A DNA stretch of 34,047 bases from Terriglobia bacterium (lineage in GTDB: Bacteria; Acidobacteriota; Terriglobia; Bryobacterales; Bryobacteraceae), in assembly GCA_010084195.1 (NCBI GenBank), contig RGPS01000039.1, forward strand, positions 1-34,047. The letters are read 5' to 3'. Numbering within the stretch: position 1 is the first letter of the stretch; every line of letters starts with the position of its first letter. This document shows positions 7,442 through 15,488 of this stretch, piece by piece. The notes under the pieces were generated by a model. That model worked only from the letters and a program-made list of their open reading frames with translations. It was not told the DNA's origin and searched no databases. Made by a program: the position numbers and the translations under genes.

Positions 7442-8469
7442 ACCTCGTCGCCGCCTGAATTTCTGCCTGATCGGCTGCCGGGAGTCCCTCGCACCGCCAG
7501 GCGCGAGAGGGTTGCCAGCTGGCGCAGATACTGGCGCAGAGGTCTGGCTGGCGTGCCCCAGACCGGCTCTCCGGCACGAACAATTTTCGATGTCAAAATA
7601 CCCGCGCCGGAACCAACGATGGCGCGCGCTTCCACCCGGGCTTTGTCGCCCATCCCCACCTGGCCGCCAATAATGGCGTAGTCCCCGATGGTGACCCCTC
7701 CCGCCAGGCCTGTCTGGGCTGCGATCACGACATGCTTTCCGATCTGGCAGTTGTGGGCGATATGGACGCCGTTGTCGAGCTTGGAGCCCTCGCCAATGAC
7801 GGTAACGCCCAGCGCCGCCCGATCCACGCACGTGTTGGCACCAATTTCGACATCGTCACCGATATCCACCCGGCCCACCTGCGGTACTTTTTGATACCGT
7901 CCGCCAGCCATTTCGAAACCGAAGCCATCGGCACCAATGACCGCGCCGGCGTGCAGAATCACCCGGCATCCGAGTGTCACACGCTCGTAGATGGTGACTC
8001 GGGGGTGCAGAACAGAACAGGCACCTATTACGACACCCCCGCCAACCGAACATCCTGGGCCGATTCGTACACCGGGCCCGATGGACGATTCCGGGCCAAT
8101 GGTGACCCACGAACCGACTTCGGCTGTCGGATCAACATGGGCATCAGGAGAAACGATAGCGGTGGGATGTATACCCGGACTTGGAACCGGAGGAGGAAAA
8201 AGTATGCCGAGCACCTGCGCATAGTGTGCCCGTGGCTGAGGGGATACAATCACGGCCTGCCCGGGGGAAGGCTCGTAGGCAGGCAGGGCGATCAGGCAGC
8301 CGGCTTGCGAGGCCGCAGCAACCGCGAAAAATTTGGGGGTGCCAACAAAAGAAATATCGCCCGCGGTTGCCTCCGCCAGCGAGGCTGCCCCGCAGATACC
8401 AGGAGCCTCCGGCCCCCGGACGGGAAGGCCGAGCAGGCCGGCGAGTTGACTGGCGAAGTAGGCGCGCAT
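7438..8469 (-). CDS. lpxD: UDP-3-O-acylglucosamine N-acyltransferase
   Basis: A 343-residue LpxD, the third enzyme of lipid A synthesis, which transfers a hydroxyacyl chain from acyl carrier protein to the 2-amine of UDP-3-O-acylglucosamine in the cytoplasm. The N-terminal 100 residues form the uridine-binding domain ([13 protein letters not shown]). The rest is a left-handed beta helix of hexapeptide repeats starting at [19 protein letters not shown]. The catalytic His sits in [12 protein letters not shown], and ADGFGFEM is the typical conserved loop. I start at ATG 8469 ([14 protein letters not shown]), which aligns with family N-termini; ATG 8499 has a somewhat better GGGA ribosome site. 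No other lpx or fabZ gene adjoins it, which is unusual for Proteobacteria but the isolated position is seen in other phyla. Confidence 0.93.
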   Translation of the reverse strand: MRAYFASQLAGLLGLPVRGPEAPGICGAASLAEATAGDISFVGTPKFFAVAAASQAGCLIALPAYEPSPGQAVIVSPQPRAHYAQVLGILFPPPVPSPGIHPTAIVSPDAHVDPTAEVGSWVTIGPESSIGPGVRIGPGCSVGGGVVIGACSVLHPRVTIYERVTLGCRVILHAGAVIGADGFGFEMAGGRYQKVPQVGRVDIGDDVEIGANTCVDRAALGVTVIGEGSKLDNGVHIAHNCQIGKHVVIAAQTGLAGGVTIGDYAIIGGQVGMGDKARVEARAIVGSGAGILTSKIVRAGEPVWGTPARPLRQYLRQLATLSRLAVRGTPGSRSGRNSGGDEV

Positions 8470-8564
8470 CACTGCCGAACGTAGCACATGAACGCGCATC
8501 GCGTCCCGCCGGGGATGCCCGGTCGTCATCGATGCACGGTCGTCATAATTGAAGAAACCATTCC

Positions 8565-9755
8565 ATGGACCTGACAATCGAAAAGCTCGTATACGGCGGA
8601 GAAGGCTTGGCCCGGGTAGATGGGGAGGTTATTTTCACCCCCTTCGTCCTCGCTGGAGAAACCATCCGGGCAGAGCGATTGCCGTCGCGCAAAGGTGCGG
8701 TACGGGCTCGCCTTGCCGACATTCTCATCCCCTCGCCGAACCGAGTGAAACCGGCGTGCGCTGTGTTTACAAAATGCGGCGGCTGCCAGTATCAGCACAT
8801 GGGCTACGCGGCTCAACTGGAAGCCAAACGAAGCATTTTGGCCGAGACATTGCAACGGGTTGGCAGAATTGTGCTGGAGCCGGAACGAATTGAGATCCTG
8901 GCAGCGGAACCGTGGGGCTACCGAAACCGCGTACAGTTCCACATAGAAGGCGACGTGGTCGGGTATCGGGCGATGGGGTCACACCGCCTCGTGGCCGCCA
9001 CGGAGTGTCCGATAGGGTCGCCGGCGATCAACGAGGCACTTCGGAAATTGCGCGAGATGACAGGGGACCGACGCTGGCCCGGCTTCCTCCGCTCCCTGGA
9101 AGTCTTTACCAACGAAGAAGAACTGCAATGGAATGTGCTGGAGAGCGACAAGCCCCTGGCACGGCATTTTTTTGAGTGGCTGACTGAAGAACTCCCCGGC
9201 ACCGTGGATGGGGCGCTGAACTACACCGTGCGCACCGACATCTTCCAGATCAGCGGCAAATCGTTCTTTCAGGTCAACCGATTCCTGCTGGACCAGCTTG
9301 TAGAGCTGGTCACGGGCGACAGCCACGGCGGGACAGCCTGGGACCTTTACTCCGGAGTGGGGTTGTTTTCCATTCCGCTGGCAAGGCGATTTGAACACGT
9401 TGTCGCGGTTGAGTCCGGTCGCTCGGCAATTCGGGACCTGCAAGAAAACACGGCCCGTGCCAACGTGCAAGTCACCGCAAAAGAACAAGATACAGACAGC
9501 TTTCTCGAAAGTGCTTCAGTACCGCCCGATTTCGTTTTGGCGGATCCACCCCGCCAGGGACTCGGTAAACAGGCCGTAGCCAGGCTGCTCAGCCTCCGTC
9601 CGCCCACCATCGTGCTGGTGGCCTGCGACCCGGCGACCCTGGCCCGAGACCTCGCCGCGCTGACGACCGGGTACGACCTCTCCAGGATAACGATGGTCGA
9701 TCTGTTTCCCCAGACCGGTCACATGGAAACCGTGGTTCGGCTTGACCGGAAGTAA
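8565..9755 (+). CDS. rlmD: 23S rRNA (uracil-C5)-methyltransferase, RlmD/RumA type
   Basis: A 396-residue SAM-dependent RNA m5U methyltransferase. Residues 1-50 form a TRAM RNA-binding domain. The iron-sulphur cluster ligands are Cys65, Cys71, Cys74 and Cys148 ([10 protein letters not shown] and ATECP). The SAM site is [12 protein letters not shown] near residue 258. LADPPRQG follows, then the nucleophile Cys354 in [11 protein letters not shown], and the general base Glu388 in GHMETVV. The four-Cys cluster favours RlmD/RlmCD-type 23S rRNA methylation over TrmA tRNA methylation, but which uridine is modified cannot be told from sequence alone. It is divergent from lpxD with 95 bp between starts. 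It converges on the pspC gene with 43 bp between and no clear terminator. Confidence 0.92.
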   Translation: MDLTIEKLVYGGEGLARVDGEVIFTPFVLAGETIRAERLPSRKGAVRARLADILIPSPNRVKPACAVFTKCGGCQYQHMGYAAQLEAKRSILAETLQRVGRIVLEPERIEILAAEPWGYRNRVQFHIEGDVVGYRAMGSHRLVAATECPIGSPAINEALRKLREMTGDRRWPGFLRSLEVFTNEEELQWNVLESDKPLARHFFEWLTEELPGTVDGALNYTVRTDIFQISGKSFFQVNRFLLDQLVELVTGDSHGGTAWDLYSGVGLFSIPLARRFEHVVAVESGRSAIRDLQENTARANVQVTAKEQDTDSFLESASVPPDFVLADPPRQGLGKQAVARLLSLRPPTIVLVACDPATLARDLAALTTGYDLSRITMVDLFPQTGHMETVVRLDRK

Positions 9756-9798
9756 GGCCTGAACCAGCTGGTGGGGCGTCCCTGTTCTCCCGAAAGTA

Positions 9799-10095
9799 TT
9801 ACGCCTTCGGAAGTACAACCCACGCAATGACATACCCAATCAGACCGATGTGCGGCGGAACAAGAAGCAGCCCCACCCAGATGAGTCGCATCAGAGTCAA
9901 ATCCATCTCAAAGTACTCAGCAAAGCCGGCACAGACACCTGCGACCTTCTTGTTGCCAGGCACCCGTCGCAACTTGCGGGGCGGCGCTGATGAAGGTGAC
10001 GACACCGGAGCCGGGCCGCTAACGGTCGCCTGACCGCAGGAAATGCAGAAGCGGGCGGAAGCGTCAAGTCGGGTACCGCACGACGTGCAGAACAT
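9799..10095 (-). CDS. Zinc-ribbon/PspC domain protein
   Basis: A 98-residue fusion. Residues 1-25 form a zinc ribbon with two CxxC knuckles (MFCTSCG and FCISCG). After a Pro/Ser linker a PspC domain starts at KLRRVPGNKKVAGVCAGFAEYF and ends in one membrane helix (LIWVGLLLVPPHIGLIGYVI). PspC in enterobacteria senses envelope stress with PspB; the ribbon-PspC fusion is widespread in other phyla with unknown function. No pspA or pspB is nearby. The upstream gap (10096-10152) contains a perfect 12-bp palindrome that may act as an operator. Confidence 0.88.
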   Translation of the reverse strand: MFCTSCGTRLDASARFCISCGQATVSGPAPVSSPSSAPPRKLRRVPGNKKVAGVCAGFAEYFEMDLTLMRLIWVGLLLVPPHIGLIGYVIAWVVLPKA

Positions 10096-10138
10096 ATCTG
10101 GATTATCGCGCAGTGAACGATTACGGAGAAGCTTCTGT

Positions 10139-10150
10139 GTAAACGTTTAC
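10139..10150. promoter_or_regulatory. Perfect 12-bp palindrome, LacI-family operator-like
   Basis: GTAAACGTTTAC is a perfect inverted repeat with a central CG. With the flanking bases it reads TGTAAACGTTTACG, resembling the operators bound by LacI-family regulators. It lies between the metallophosphoesterase stop and the start of the zinc-ribbon/PspC gene, about 45 bp before the latter. No LacI-type gene is in the window. The assignment rests on symmetry and position only. Confidence 0.4.
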
Positions 10151-10152
10151 GT

Positions 10153-11334
10153 TCAGGCGGGACGCAGGCGGAGCAAGCTGATCTCGGGAGGGGCACCCAG
10201 GCGCACCGGCACCCCGATAGTGCCAATGCCGGCAGTCACGTAGCAACTCCGGCCCTCGATGCGATACAGACCCGCTACGAAGGGCGTGAAAACCCGGGCC
10301 GTATTGAGAGTCTGATTCAGAATCTCTACCGTCACCTGGCCCCCGTGAGTATGGCCGGCCAGCATGGTGTGGAAGCCTTTGCTCACGGCAACCGGGAAGA
10401 CATCGGGAGAGTGCGAAAGCAGGAGGTTGGTAGCCCCCGTCACGACCTCGGCTTCCATGCCACTCAGATAGTCCGGCTTTGCGTTGGACCGTTGAAAGTC
10501 CACGCCGGTGACGTTGAGTACGCCGCTCCCGAAACGAAGCTGTCTCGACTGGCCGCGGAGAAACTCGATCCCGTTCTCGCGGCCAAGCCGGGTGGCCCGG
10601 TTCTGGCACCGCGCGTAGATCTCATGGTTCCCGTGGCACCCCAGGATTCCGGCAGTAGCCCGCAGACGCGCCAATTCATGGATCGAAGCTTCCAGGGGAT
10701 CACCAATTGAGGAGATGATATCCCCGGTGACGACGGCCAGATCCGCCCGAAGTTCATTAGCCATATCGACAACGCGGGCGCAGTCGCGAACGCTGAGAAA
10801 GGGGCTGACATGCAAATCACTGATTTGCACGATTCGAAGCCCTGCGAGATCCGGGTGCAGGCCGGGCACCGGCAGATCCGTCTCTTTCACATGGAAGCGG
10901 GTACGTTCAAGGATGCCACCGAAACCGATTGCCGCCACAGGAGCCCCTGCAGCGACGGTGGCGGTTACGCGGAGTGCCGTTCTGCGGGCAGAGGAAAAGG
11001 GTACGTCCCTGCGCCGCGCAAAGAGTCTGTACAGCGCGTAAACCGTGATGCCCCAGACGCTGAGCGTGGACCAGGTCAACTCCAGCGCAATCGTCACGGT
11101 CCGCGCAAGGACAACCGGGACGCTGAGGGTCCTGAAGGCGAAGATTTGCAGCAAGAACGCAATGCCGCAAACAATCCACATGATAACCAGCAGGACCGCC
11201 ACGGTTCCCCACGCCTGACGAGAGACACGCGGCCGGAGATCCCGGGCCAGAAACCAGCAAAGGGGCCACTGGGATAACAGCAGAATCAGAAGTTGAACAA
11301 TGTCGGTTGGCGTGGCGCTGATGTTGAGAAACAC
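10153..11334 (-). CDS. Membrane-anchored metallophosphoesterase (YkuE-like)
   Basis: A 393-residue calcineurin-like phosphoesterase. The first 140 residues hold about four membrane helices. The catalytic domain begins near residue 165 with the five metal-binding blocks in order: QISDLHVS, VVTGDI, GCHGNHEIY, LLLSHSPD and GHTHGGQ. Relatives such as YkuE hydrolyse phosphoesters including UDP-2,3-diacylglucosamine-type substrates; here the substrate is unknown. The GTG start at 11334 shares one base with the rsmE stop (TAGTG), so the two are translationally coupled. The stop is immediately next to the palindrome at 10139-10150. Confidence 0.9.
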   Translation of the reverse strand: MFLNISATPTDIVQLLILLLSQWPLCWFLARDLRPRVSRQAWGTVAVLLVIMWIVCGIAFLLQIFAFRTLSVPVVLARTVTIALELTWSTLSVWGITVYALYRLFARRRDVPFSSARRTALRVTATVAAGAPVAAIGFGGILERTRFHVKETDLPVPGLHPDLAGLRIVQISDLHVSPFLSVRDCARVVDMANELRADLAVVTGDIISSIGDPLEASIHELARLRATAGILGCHGNHEIYARCQNRATRLGRENGIEFLRGQSRQLRFGSGVLNVTGVDFQRSNAKPDYLSGMEAEVVTGATNLLLSHSPDVFPVAVSKGFHTMLAGHTHGGQVTVEILNQTLNTARVFTPFVAGLYRIEGRSCYVTAGIGTIGVPVRLGAPPEISLLRLRPA

Positions 11335-12092
11335 TACTCACTCGATTGTAGCGGCCCAGCCTGAACTGCCAGCCAGGCTGGAGCCTGTGCCTGAACTGCC
11401 ACTGCCAGCGCAGCGCAGACGGCGGTTTCGGCACGAAGGATGGCGGGCCCGAGCGAGGCGGCAGACCACCCTGCGTCTTCCATTTGCGTTCGCTCCTGCG
11501 GTGTCCAGCCCCCCTCAGGGCCGATCAGCAACGCGATCGGAGCCAAGGTATTCGCGGCGCACACTTCCAGCAGCGGCCGCGCTCCTGGACGTTCATCGAG
11601 CCACGCCCGGCAACCGGAGACATCGGCAAGAGCTGTAGCGAAGCGGGCCGGATCATCCACAACAGGGGCGCGAAGGCGACGCGATTGTTCACTGGCCTCC
11701 TGGGTAATTCGGCGCCACCTCTCCACCCTTTTTTTCGCCCCCTCAAACAGCCCGCGATCCGAACGGCTCGCCTCTACCGGCACGATGCGGGCCACTCCCA
11801 GTTCCGTAGCTTTCTCCACAGCCCACTCGAAACGCTCAAACTTGATGAGGGCCAGATACAGCGTCACGGGAGGCAGTTCGGGCCCGTGAGGGAGTTCCTC
11901 CAGCAAAACGAACTCGACGCTGTTCTTGCGCGCAACCTCAATTTCGGCAAGCCAGACCTGCTCGTTATTGGTGACCTCGAACTTCTGGCCAACCTCGACA
12001 CGGAGGACACGTGTCAGATGGTGGGCGTTCTCGCCCTCTATGAAAGCTCTTCCCTCTCGAATCTGATCGACAAAAAACCGGCGGCGGGCCAT
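11334..12092 (-). CDS. rsmE: 16S rRNA (uracil-N3)-methyltransferase
   Basis: A 252-residue SPOUT-class methyltransferase that methylates N3 of U1498 in 16S rRNA. The N-terminal PUA-like domain (ARRRFFVDQIREG, then HHLTRVLRVEVGQ) binds RNA. The trefoil-knot domain carries KFERFEWAVEKATELGV, the SDRGLF and RRITQEASEQSRR blocks, LIGPEGGWTPQE and the C-terminal LGPAILRAETA that forms the SAM pocket. I use ATG 12092; a TTG two codons upstream is less likely. The C-terminal tail is Gln/Ala-rich, with a 10-bp direct repeat (TGAACTGCCA on the plus strand) near 11362 and 11393. It is divergent from ruvA with only 21 bp between the start codons, so any promoters must lie inside the opposing genes. Confidence 0.94.
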   Translation of the reverse strand: MARRRFFVDQIREGRAFIEGENAHHLTRVLRVEVGQKFEVTNNEQVWLAEIEVARKNSVEFVLLEELPHGPELPPVTLYLALIKFERFEWAVEKATELGVARIVPVEASRSDRGLFEGAKKRVERWRRITQEASEQSRRLRAPVVDDPARFATALADVSGCRAWLDERPGARPLLEVCAANTLAPIALLIGPEGGWTPQERTQMEDAGWSAASLGPAILRAETAVCAALAVAVQAQAPAWLAVQAGPLQSSE

Positions 12093-12113
12093 GTACAATT
12101 AATACGCCACCAC

Positions 12114-12707
12114 ATGATTGCGCTGCTTCGAGGGACCCTGATCGAGAAACATCCGAACCAGGCGATCGTCGATGTCGGAGGCGTCGGGTACGACGTTACC
12201 ATCCCGGTCTCCACATTCTCCCAATTGCCTGAGACGGGTGCCGTTGCCCTGCTCCGAATCCACATGCATGTCCGGGAGGACCTGCTCGCGCTGTATGGTT
12301 TCCAGACGCAGGACGAGAAAAATCTCTTCGAGAAACTCATCAGTGTAAGCGGCATTGGCCCTGCGTTGGCGATCAAGATCCTGAGCGGCATAGTAGCCGC
12401 AGATCTGGTGAACTCCATCCGGCGGGGCGAACTGGAACGCCTGGTCCGCATCCCCGGCGTCGGCAAGAAAACAGCCGAGCGCATGGTGCTGGAATTGCGC
12501 GACAAACTGCCGGCCCTGGTCGGTGATGACTCCGGGGGCCTGCCGGAACCGTCACTCTCGCAGTTGGAAGGGGACGTCATGTCCGCGCTGCTCAACCTGG
12601 GATGTGCCCGCCCTGCCGCAGAAGTCGCGGTGCGAAAAGCCCGCGCAACCGGTGCGGTGGAGAGCTTTGAAGGTCTGTTCCGCAAAGCCCTGGAGCTGGT
12701 GCGCTAA
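12114..12707 (+). CDS. ruvA: Holliday junction branch migration protein RuvA
   Basis: A 197-residue RuvA. The N-terminal OB fold begins MIALLRGTLIEK and contains VDVGGVGYDV. The two helix-hairpin-helix motifs are VSGIGPALAIKILS and IPGVGKKTAERMVLEL. After a variable linker, the C-terminal three-helix domain (MSALLNLGCARPAAEVAVRK, about residues 150-197) contacts RuvB. RuvA tetramers hold four-way DNA junctions while RuvB drives branch migration. It is directly followed by ruvB with no gap (stop TAA then ATG). ruvC is not in the window. The start is the ATG at 12114; the larger open frame upstream runs antisense to rsmE. Confidence 0.95.
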   Translation: MIALLRGTLIEKHPNQAIVDVGGVGYDVTIPVSTFSQLPETGAVALLRIHMHVREDLLALYGFQTQDEKNLFEKLISVSGIGPALAIKILSGIVAADLVNSIRRGELERLVRIPGVGKKTAERMVLELRDKLPALVGDDSGGLPEPSLSQLEGDVMSALLNLGCARPAAEVAVRKARATGAVESFEGLFRKALELVR

Positions 12708-13748
12708 ATGGCGGACACGTCGAATTCCCGCCTGGTTTCGGCAGTTGGCAGCGATGAGGACCGGATCTTCGAAACCGGCCTTCGACCCCAGCGGCTGGCC
12801 GATTTCACCGGTCAGACCAGGCTAAAGGAAAACCTGCAGATCGCGATTGACGCGGCAAGACAGCGCGGCGAGGCGATGGACCATGTCCTGCTGTACGGAC
12901 CCCCTGGTCTGGGCAAGACTACCCTCGGCCAGATCATCGCCCAGGAGCTCGAAGTCGCATTCTCCCAGACTTCCGGACCAGTCCTGCAAAAGAAACTCGA
13001 TCTTTCCGGGATTCTGAGTGGCATACGTTATCGACAGGTGTTTTTCATCGACGAAATCCACCGTCTGCTGCCCGATGTGGAAGAAATGCTGTATTCGGCG
13101 CTGGAGGACTTCCAGCTCGACATCCTGATCGGCACCGGACCTGGAGCCAGGACTCACTCGATTCCGCTGCAGAAATTCACCGCCATCGGTGCCACCACCC
13201 GGCAGGGTCTGGTCAGTGCGCCCCTGCGAGGCCGGTTCGGACTGGTGTTGCGCCTGAACCACTACGACACCGCCGAGCTGACGACGATTGTGAATCGGTC
13301 GGCACGTCTGCTGGATGCCTCTATTGATCCGGACGCCGCCGAAGAAGTGGCACGCCGGGCACGGGGAACACCTCGCATTGCCAATCGTCTGTTGCGCCGC
13401 GTTCGGGATTATGCGCAGGTCCGCGCCGGGGGCCACATCACGATGGACGTGGCACAGACGGCGCTGGATCTGCTGGAAGTGGATCGTTATGGCCTCGACG
13501 AAATCGACCAGAAGATCATGCGCTCCATTCTGGAGAAATTTGGCGGTGGCCCGGTTGGCGTCAACACCATTGCCGCATCAATTGGCGAAGAGCCGGAGAC
13601 GATTGAAGAGGTCTACGAACCCTACCTGATCCAGCTCGGATTTCTGCACCGATCTCCGCGCGGCCGCGTAGCCACCGAGCGCAGTTGGGATTACTTCGAA
13701 GTCCCCCGTCGCTTCGGCGGCGCGCAAAGGCAGCCGGAGCTGTTTTGA
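12708..13748 (+). CDS. ruvB: Holliday junction helicase RuvB
   Basis: A 346-residue AAA+ motor of usual length. It shows RPQRLADFTGQ at the N-terminus, Walker A GPPGLGKTTL, Walker B FIDEIHRL, sensor 1 AIGATTRQGLVS, arginine finger region APLRGRFG, sensor 2 GTPRIANRLLRRVRD, and a C-terminal winged helix ending GFLHRSPRGRVAT. It forms hexamers on both sides of RuvA and moves the junction using ATP. It follows ruvA with zero spacing and precedes folK by 13 bp, so all are likely one transcript. Confidence 0.97.
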   Translation: MADTSNSRLVSAVGSDEDRIFETGLRPQRLADFTGQTRLKENLQIAIDAARQRGEAMDHVLLYGPPGLGKTTLGQIIAQELEVAFSQTSGPVLQKKLDLSGILSGIRYRQVFFIDEIHRLLPDVEEMLYSALEDFQLDILIGTGPGARTHSIPLQKFTAIGATTRQGLVSAPLRGRFGLVLRLNHYDTAELTTIVNRSARLLDASIDPDAAEEVARRARGTPRIANRLLRRVRDYAQVRAGGHITMDVAQTALDLLEVDRYGLDEIDQKIMRSILEKFGGGPVGVNTIAASIGEEPETIEEVYEPYLIQLGFLHRSPRGRVATERSWDYFEVPRRFGGAQRQPELF

Positions 13749-13761
13749 GACCGGAGTCGCG

Positions 13762-14250
13762 GTGAAGCTCGCTTACCTTGGCCTGGGTTCGAACCTTGGA
13801 GACAGGGAAGAGGCTCTTCGGGAGGCTCTTCGGAAACTGGAAGCCCCGGACCTGCGTCTCATCACGGTGTCAAGTTTGTATGAAACTGAACCAGTTGGCT
13901 ACGCCCGGCAGGGCTGGTTTCTGAATCTCTGCGCCGAAGTGGAGACCACTCTCTTCCCGAAGCAACTGCTGCAGCGGACCCAGCGGGTGGAACGAGAAAT
14001 GGGGCGGCGACGAACCATTACGAACGGGCCGCGGGTTATTGATGTCGATATCCTTCTCTACGGCAACGCGATTATCGAGACAAAAGAGCTCCAGGTTCCA
14101 CACCCCCGATACCGGGAGCGCCGCTTCGTTCTCGCGCCGCTGGCGGAACTGAAGCCGTCGTTACGGGATCCGGAAACGGGGCGATCCATGACTGAAATGC
14201 TGGCAAATCTACAGGACCAGACCGTACGAATAGTCGGGAAACTGAGCTGA
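13762..14250 (+). CDS. folK: 6-hydroxymethyl-7,8-dihydropterin pyrophosphokinase
   Basis: A 162-residue HPPK of normal size, catalysing pyrophosphate transfer from ATP to hydroxymethyldihydropterin in folate synthesis. Signature segments are LGLGSNLGDR at the N-terminus, YETEPVG, FLNLCAEVET, and the metal and substrate motif GPRVIDVDILLYG followed by VPHPRYRERRFVLAPL. The start is a GTG at 13762. Bases 13810-13833 are an exact 12-bp tandem duplication encoding EALR twice; family alignments tolerate this helix, so it is probably fixed. folP and folB are absent from the neighbourhood. The stop codon shares one base with the ATG of the following kinase (TGATG). Confidence 0.95.
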   Translation: MKLAYLGLGSNLGDREEALREALRKLEAPDLRLITVSSLYETEPVGYARQGWFLNLCAEVETTLFPKQLLQRTQRVEREMGRRRTITNGPRVIDVDILLYGNAIIETKELQVPHPRYRERRFVLAPLAELKPSLRDPETGRSMTEMLANLQDQTVRIVGKLS

Positions 14251-15488
14251 TGCCGGAATACGCCAGAACCGAAGTCCTCCCGTCGCGCTTGCGCATCCAG
14301 GACGTGATGCTGGCGTGTCTGTTCGGAGCCCTGGTTTGGTTCGGACACACCCCCTCACAAAAGGCCCTGATCGGCATCCTGGGAGTCATGCACCTTCTGG
14401 AGGGCAAGTCCGAATGGCTGCGGACCCGAATTGGCCGGGCTACGCTGGCGGTACTACAGTTGTCTGCCGTCTACCTCCTCATCGGCATTTCCGAAGGTGT
14501 GAACAGCGTCTACTACCTGCTGTTCTTGTCACCGGTTATTTCAACAGCAACCTATGCCGGCGTCGTCGGCACAGTCTTCGGCTCCGTAGTCGCCATCGGG
14601 GCCTACCTTTCGTTCCTCCTGTACATCGACTGGAGCCAGTGGAAGATGGATCCGGAGGCAATCCATGTCCTGACCATTCGCTGCCTGCTGCTGGCGATTG
14701 CCGCCTTCCTCGTAAATGCGCTGGGCGAGGTGGTGCGCCGCGAATCCTCACGGTTCCGAACTGTCGCGGAGCAACTGGCGGCGGCGAACCAGAGTCTCGT
14801 GGATGCGGAGGCTGCGGTGCGCCGTTCGGAGCGCCTCGCTGCGCTGGGACAACTGTCAGCCGGCCTGGCCCACGAACTGCGGAATCCGCTGGGAAGCATC
14901 CGGGGATCTGCGGAACTCCTCGTAAAGAGGGCCGCCGGGGAAAGTGCCATCGTCGGCGAATTGGCGGAGATCATCCGCGAGGAGGTCGACCGGACCAACA
15001 TTCTGGTGACCCGCTTCCTCGATTTTGCACGCCCCCTCGAACCCGTCCGGGCCGCCACCGACGTAACAACGGTTATCAACCGGGCAGCGCATCACGCGAG
15101 AGTCGAGATCATTCGGAACTTCTCTCCCGAAGTGCCGCAACTGCGGCTTGATCCCGCCTTGATGGAGCAAGTCCTGCTCAACCTGTTGTCGAACGCAGCG
15201 CAGGCCTCCCCCCCAGGTGCGCCCATCACGGTCGTCACGCGCGTGCATCAACAGGAAGCTGAAATTGCGGTGGTGGATCGGGGTTGTGGCATCCCGGCGG
15301 AGAAACTGGAAACGGTTTTCAATCCGTTTGTAACCTCAAAACAGGAAGGCGTGGGCCTGGGGCTGGCTATTGTTTCAAAGATCGTGGATGGACACGGCGG
15401 CCGAATAGCAGTCGAGAGCGAGGCCGGAAAGGGAAGCACCTTCCGGGTATACCTCCCCTTGAAAAGCGCGGAAGGCGAAGACAAATGA
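14250..15488 (+). CDS. Membrane sensor histidine kinase (NtrB/AtoS-like)
   Basis: A 412-residue kinase. About five to six hydrophobic helices occupy residues 18-160 with very short loops, so there is no large periplasmic sensor domain. A short coiled linker leads to the dimerisation/H-box LSAGLAHELRNPLGSIRG with His208. The ATPase domain has the N box LLNLLSNAAQAS, the G1 box VVDRGCGIP, an F box region FNPFVTSKQEG and the G2 box GVGLGLAIV. The HELRNPL form with an NtrC-type partner marks the NtrB-like class. It overlaps folK by one base and the regulator by four (ATGA). What is sensed is unknown; the membrane bundle suggests a membrane-embedded or lipid signal. Confidence 0.92.
   Translation: MPEYARTEVLPSRLRIQDVMLACLFGALVWFGHTPSQKALIGILGVMHLLEGKSEWLRTRIGRATLAVLQLSAVYLLIGISEGVNSVYYLLFLSPVISTATYAGVVGTVFGSVVAIGAYLSFLLYIDWSQWKMDPEAIHVLTIRCLLLAIAAFLVNALGEVVRRESSRFRTVAEQLAAANQSLVDAEAAVRRSERLAALGQLSAGLAHELRNPLGSIRGSAELLVKRAAGESAIVGELAEIIREEVDRTNILVTRFLDFARPLEPVRAATDVTTVINRAAHHARVEIIRNFSPEVPQLRLDPALMEQVLLNLLSNAAQASPPGAPITVVTRVHQQEAEIAVVDRGCGIPAEKLETVFNPFVTSKQEGVGLGLAIVSKIVDGHGGRIAVESEAGKGSTFRVYLPLKSAEGEDK

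Noticed and set aside
13810..13833. Exact 12-bp tandem duplication in folK encoding EALR twice
   Set aside because: Length and motifs of FolK stay normal and the helix tolerates it, so it is noted only as a feature of that gene.
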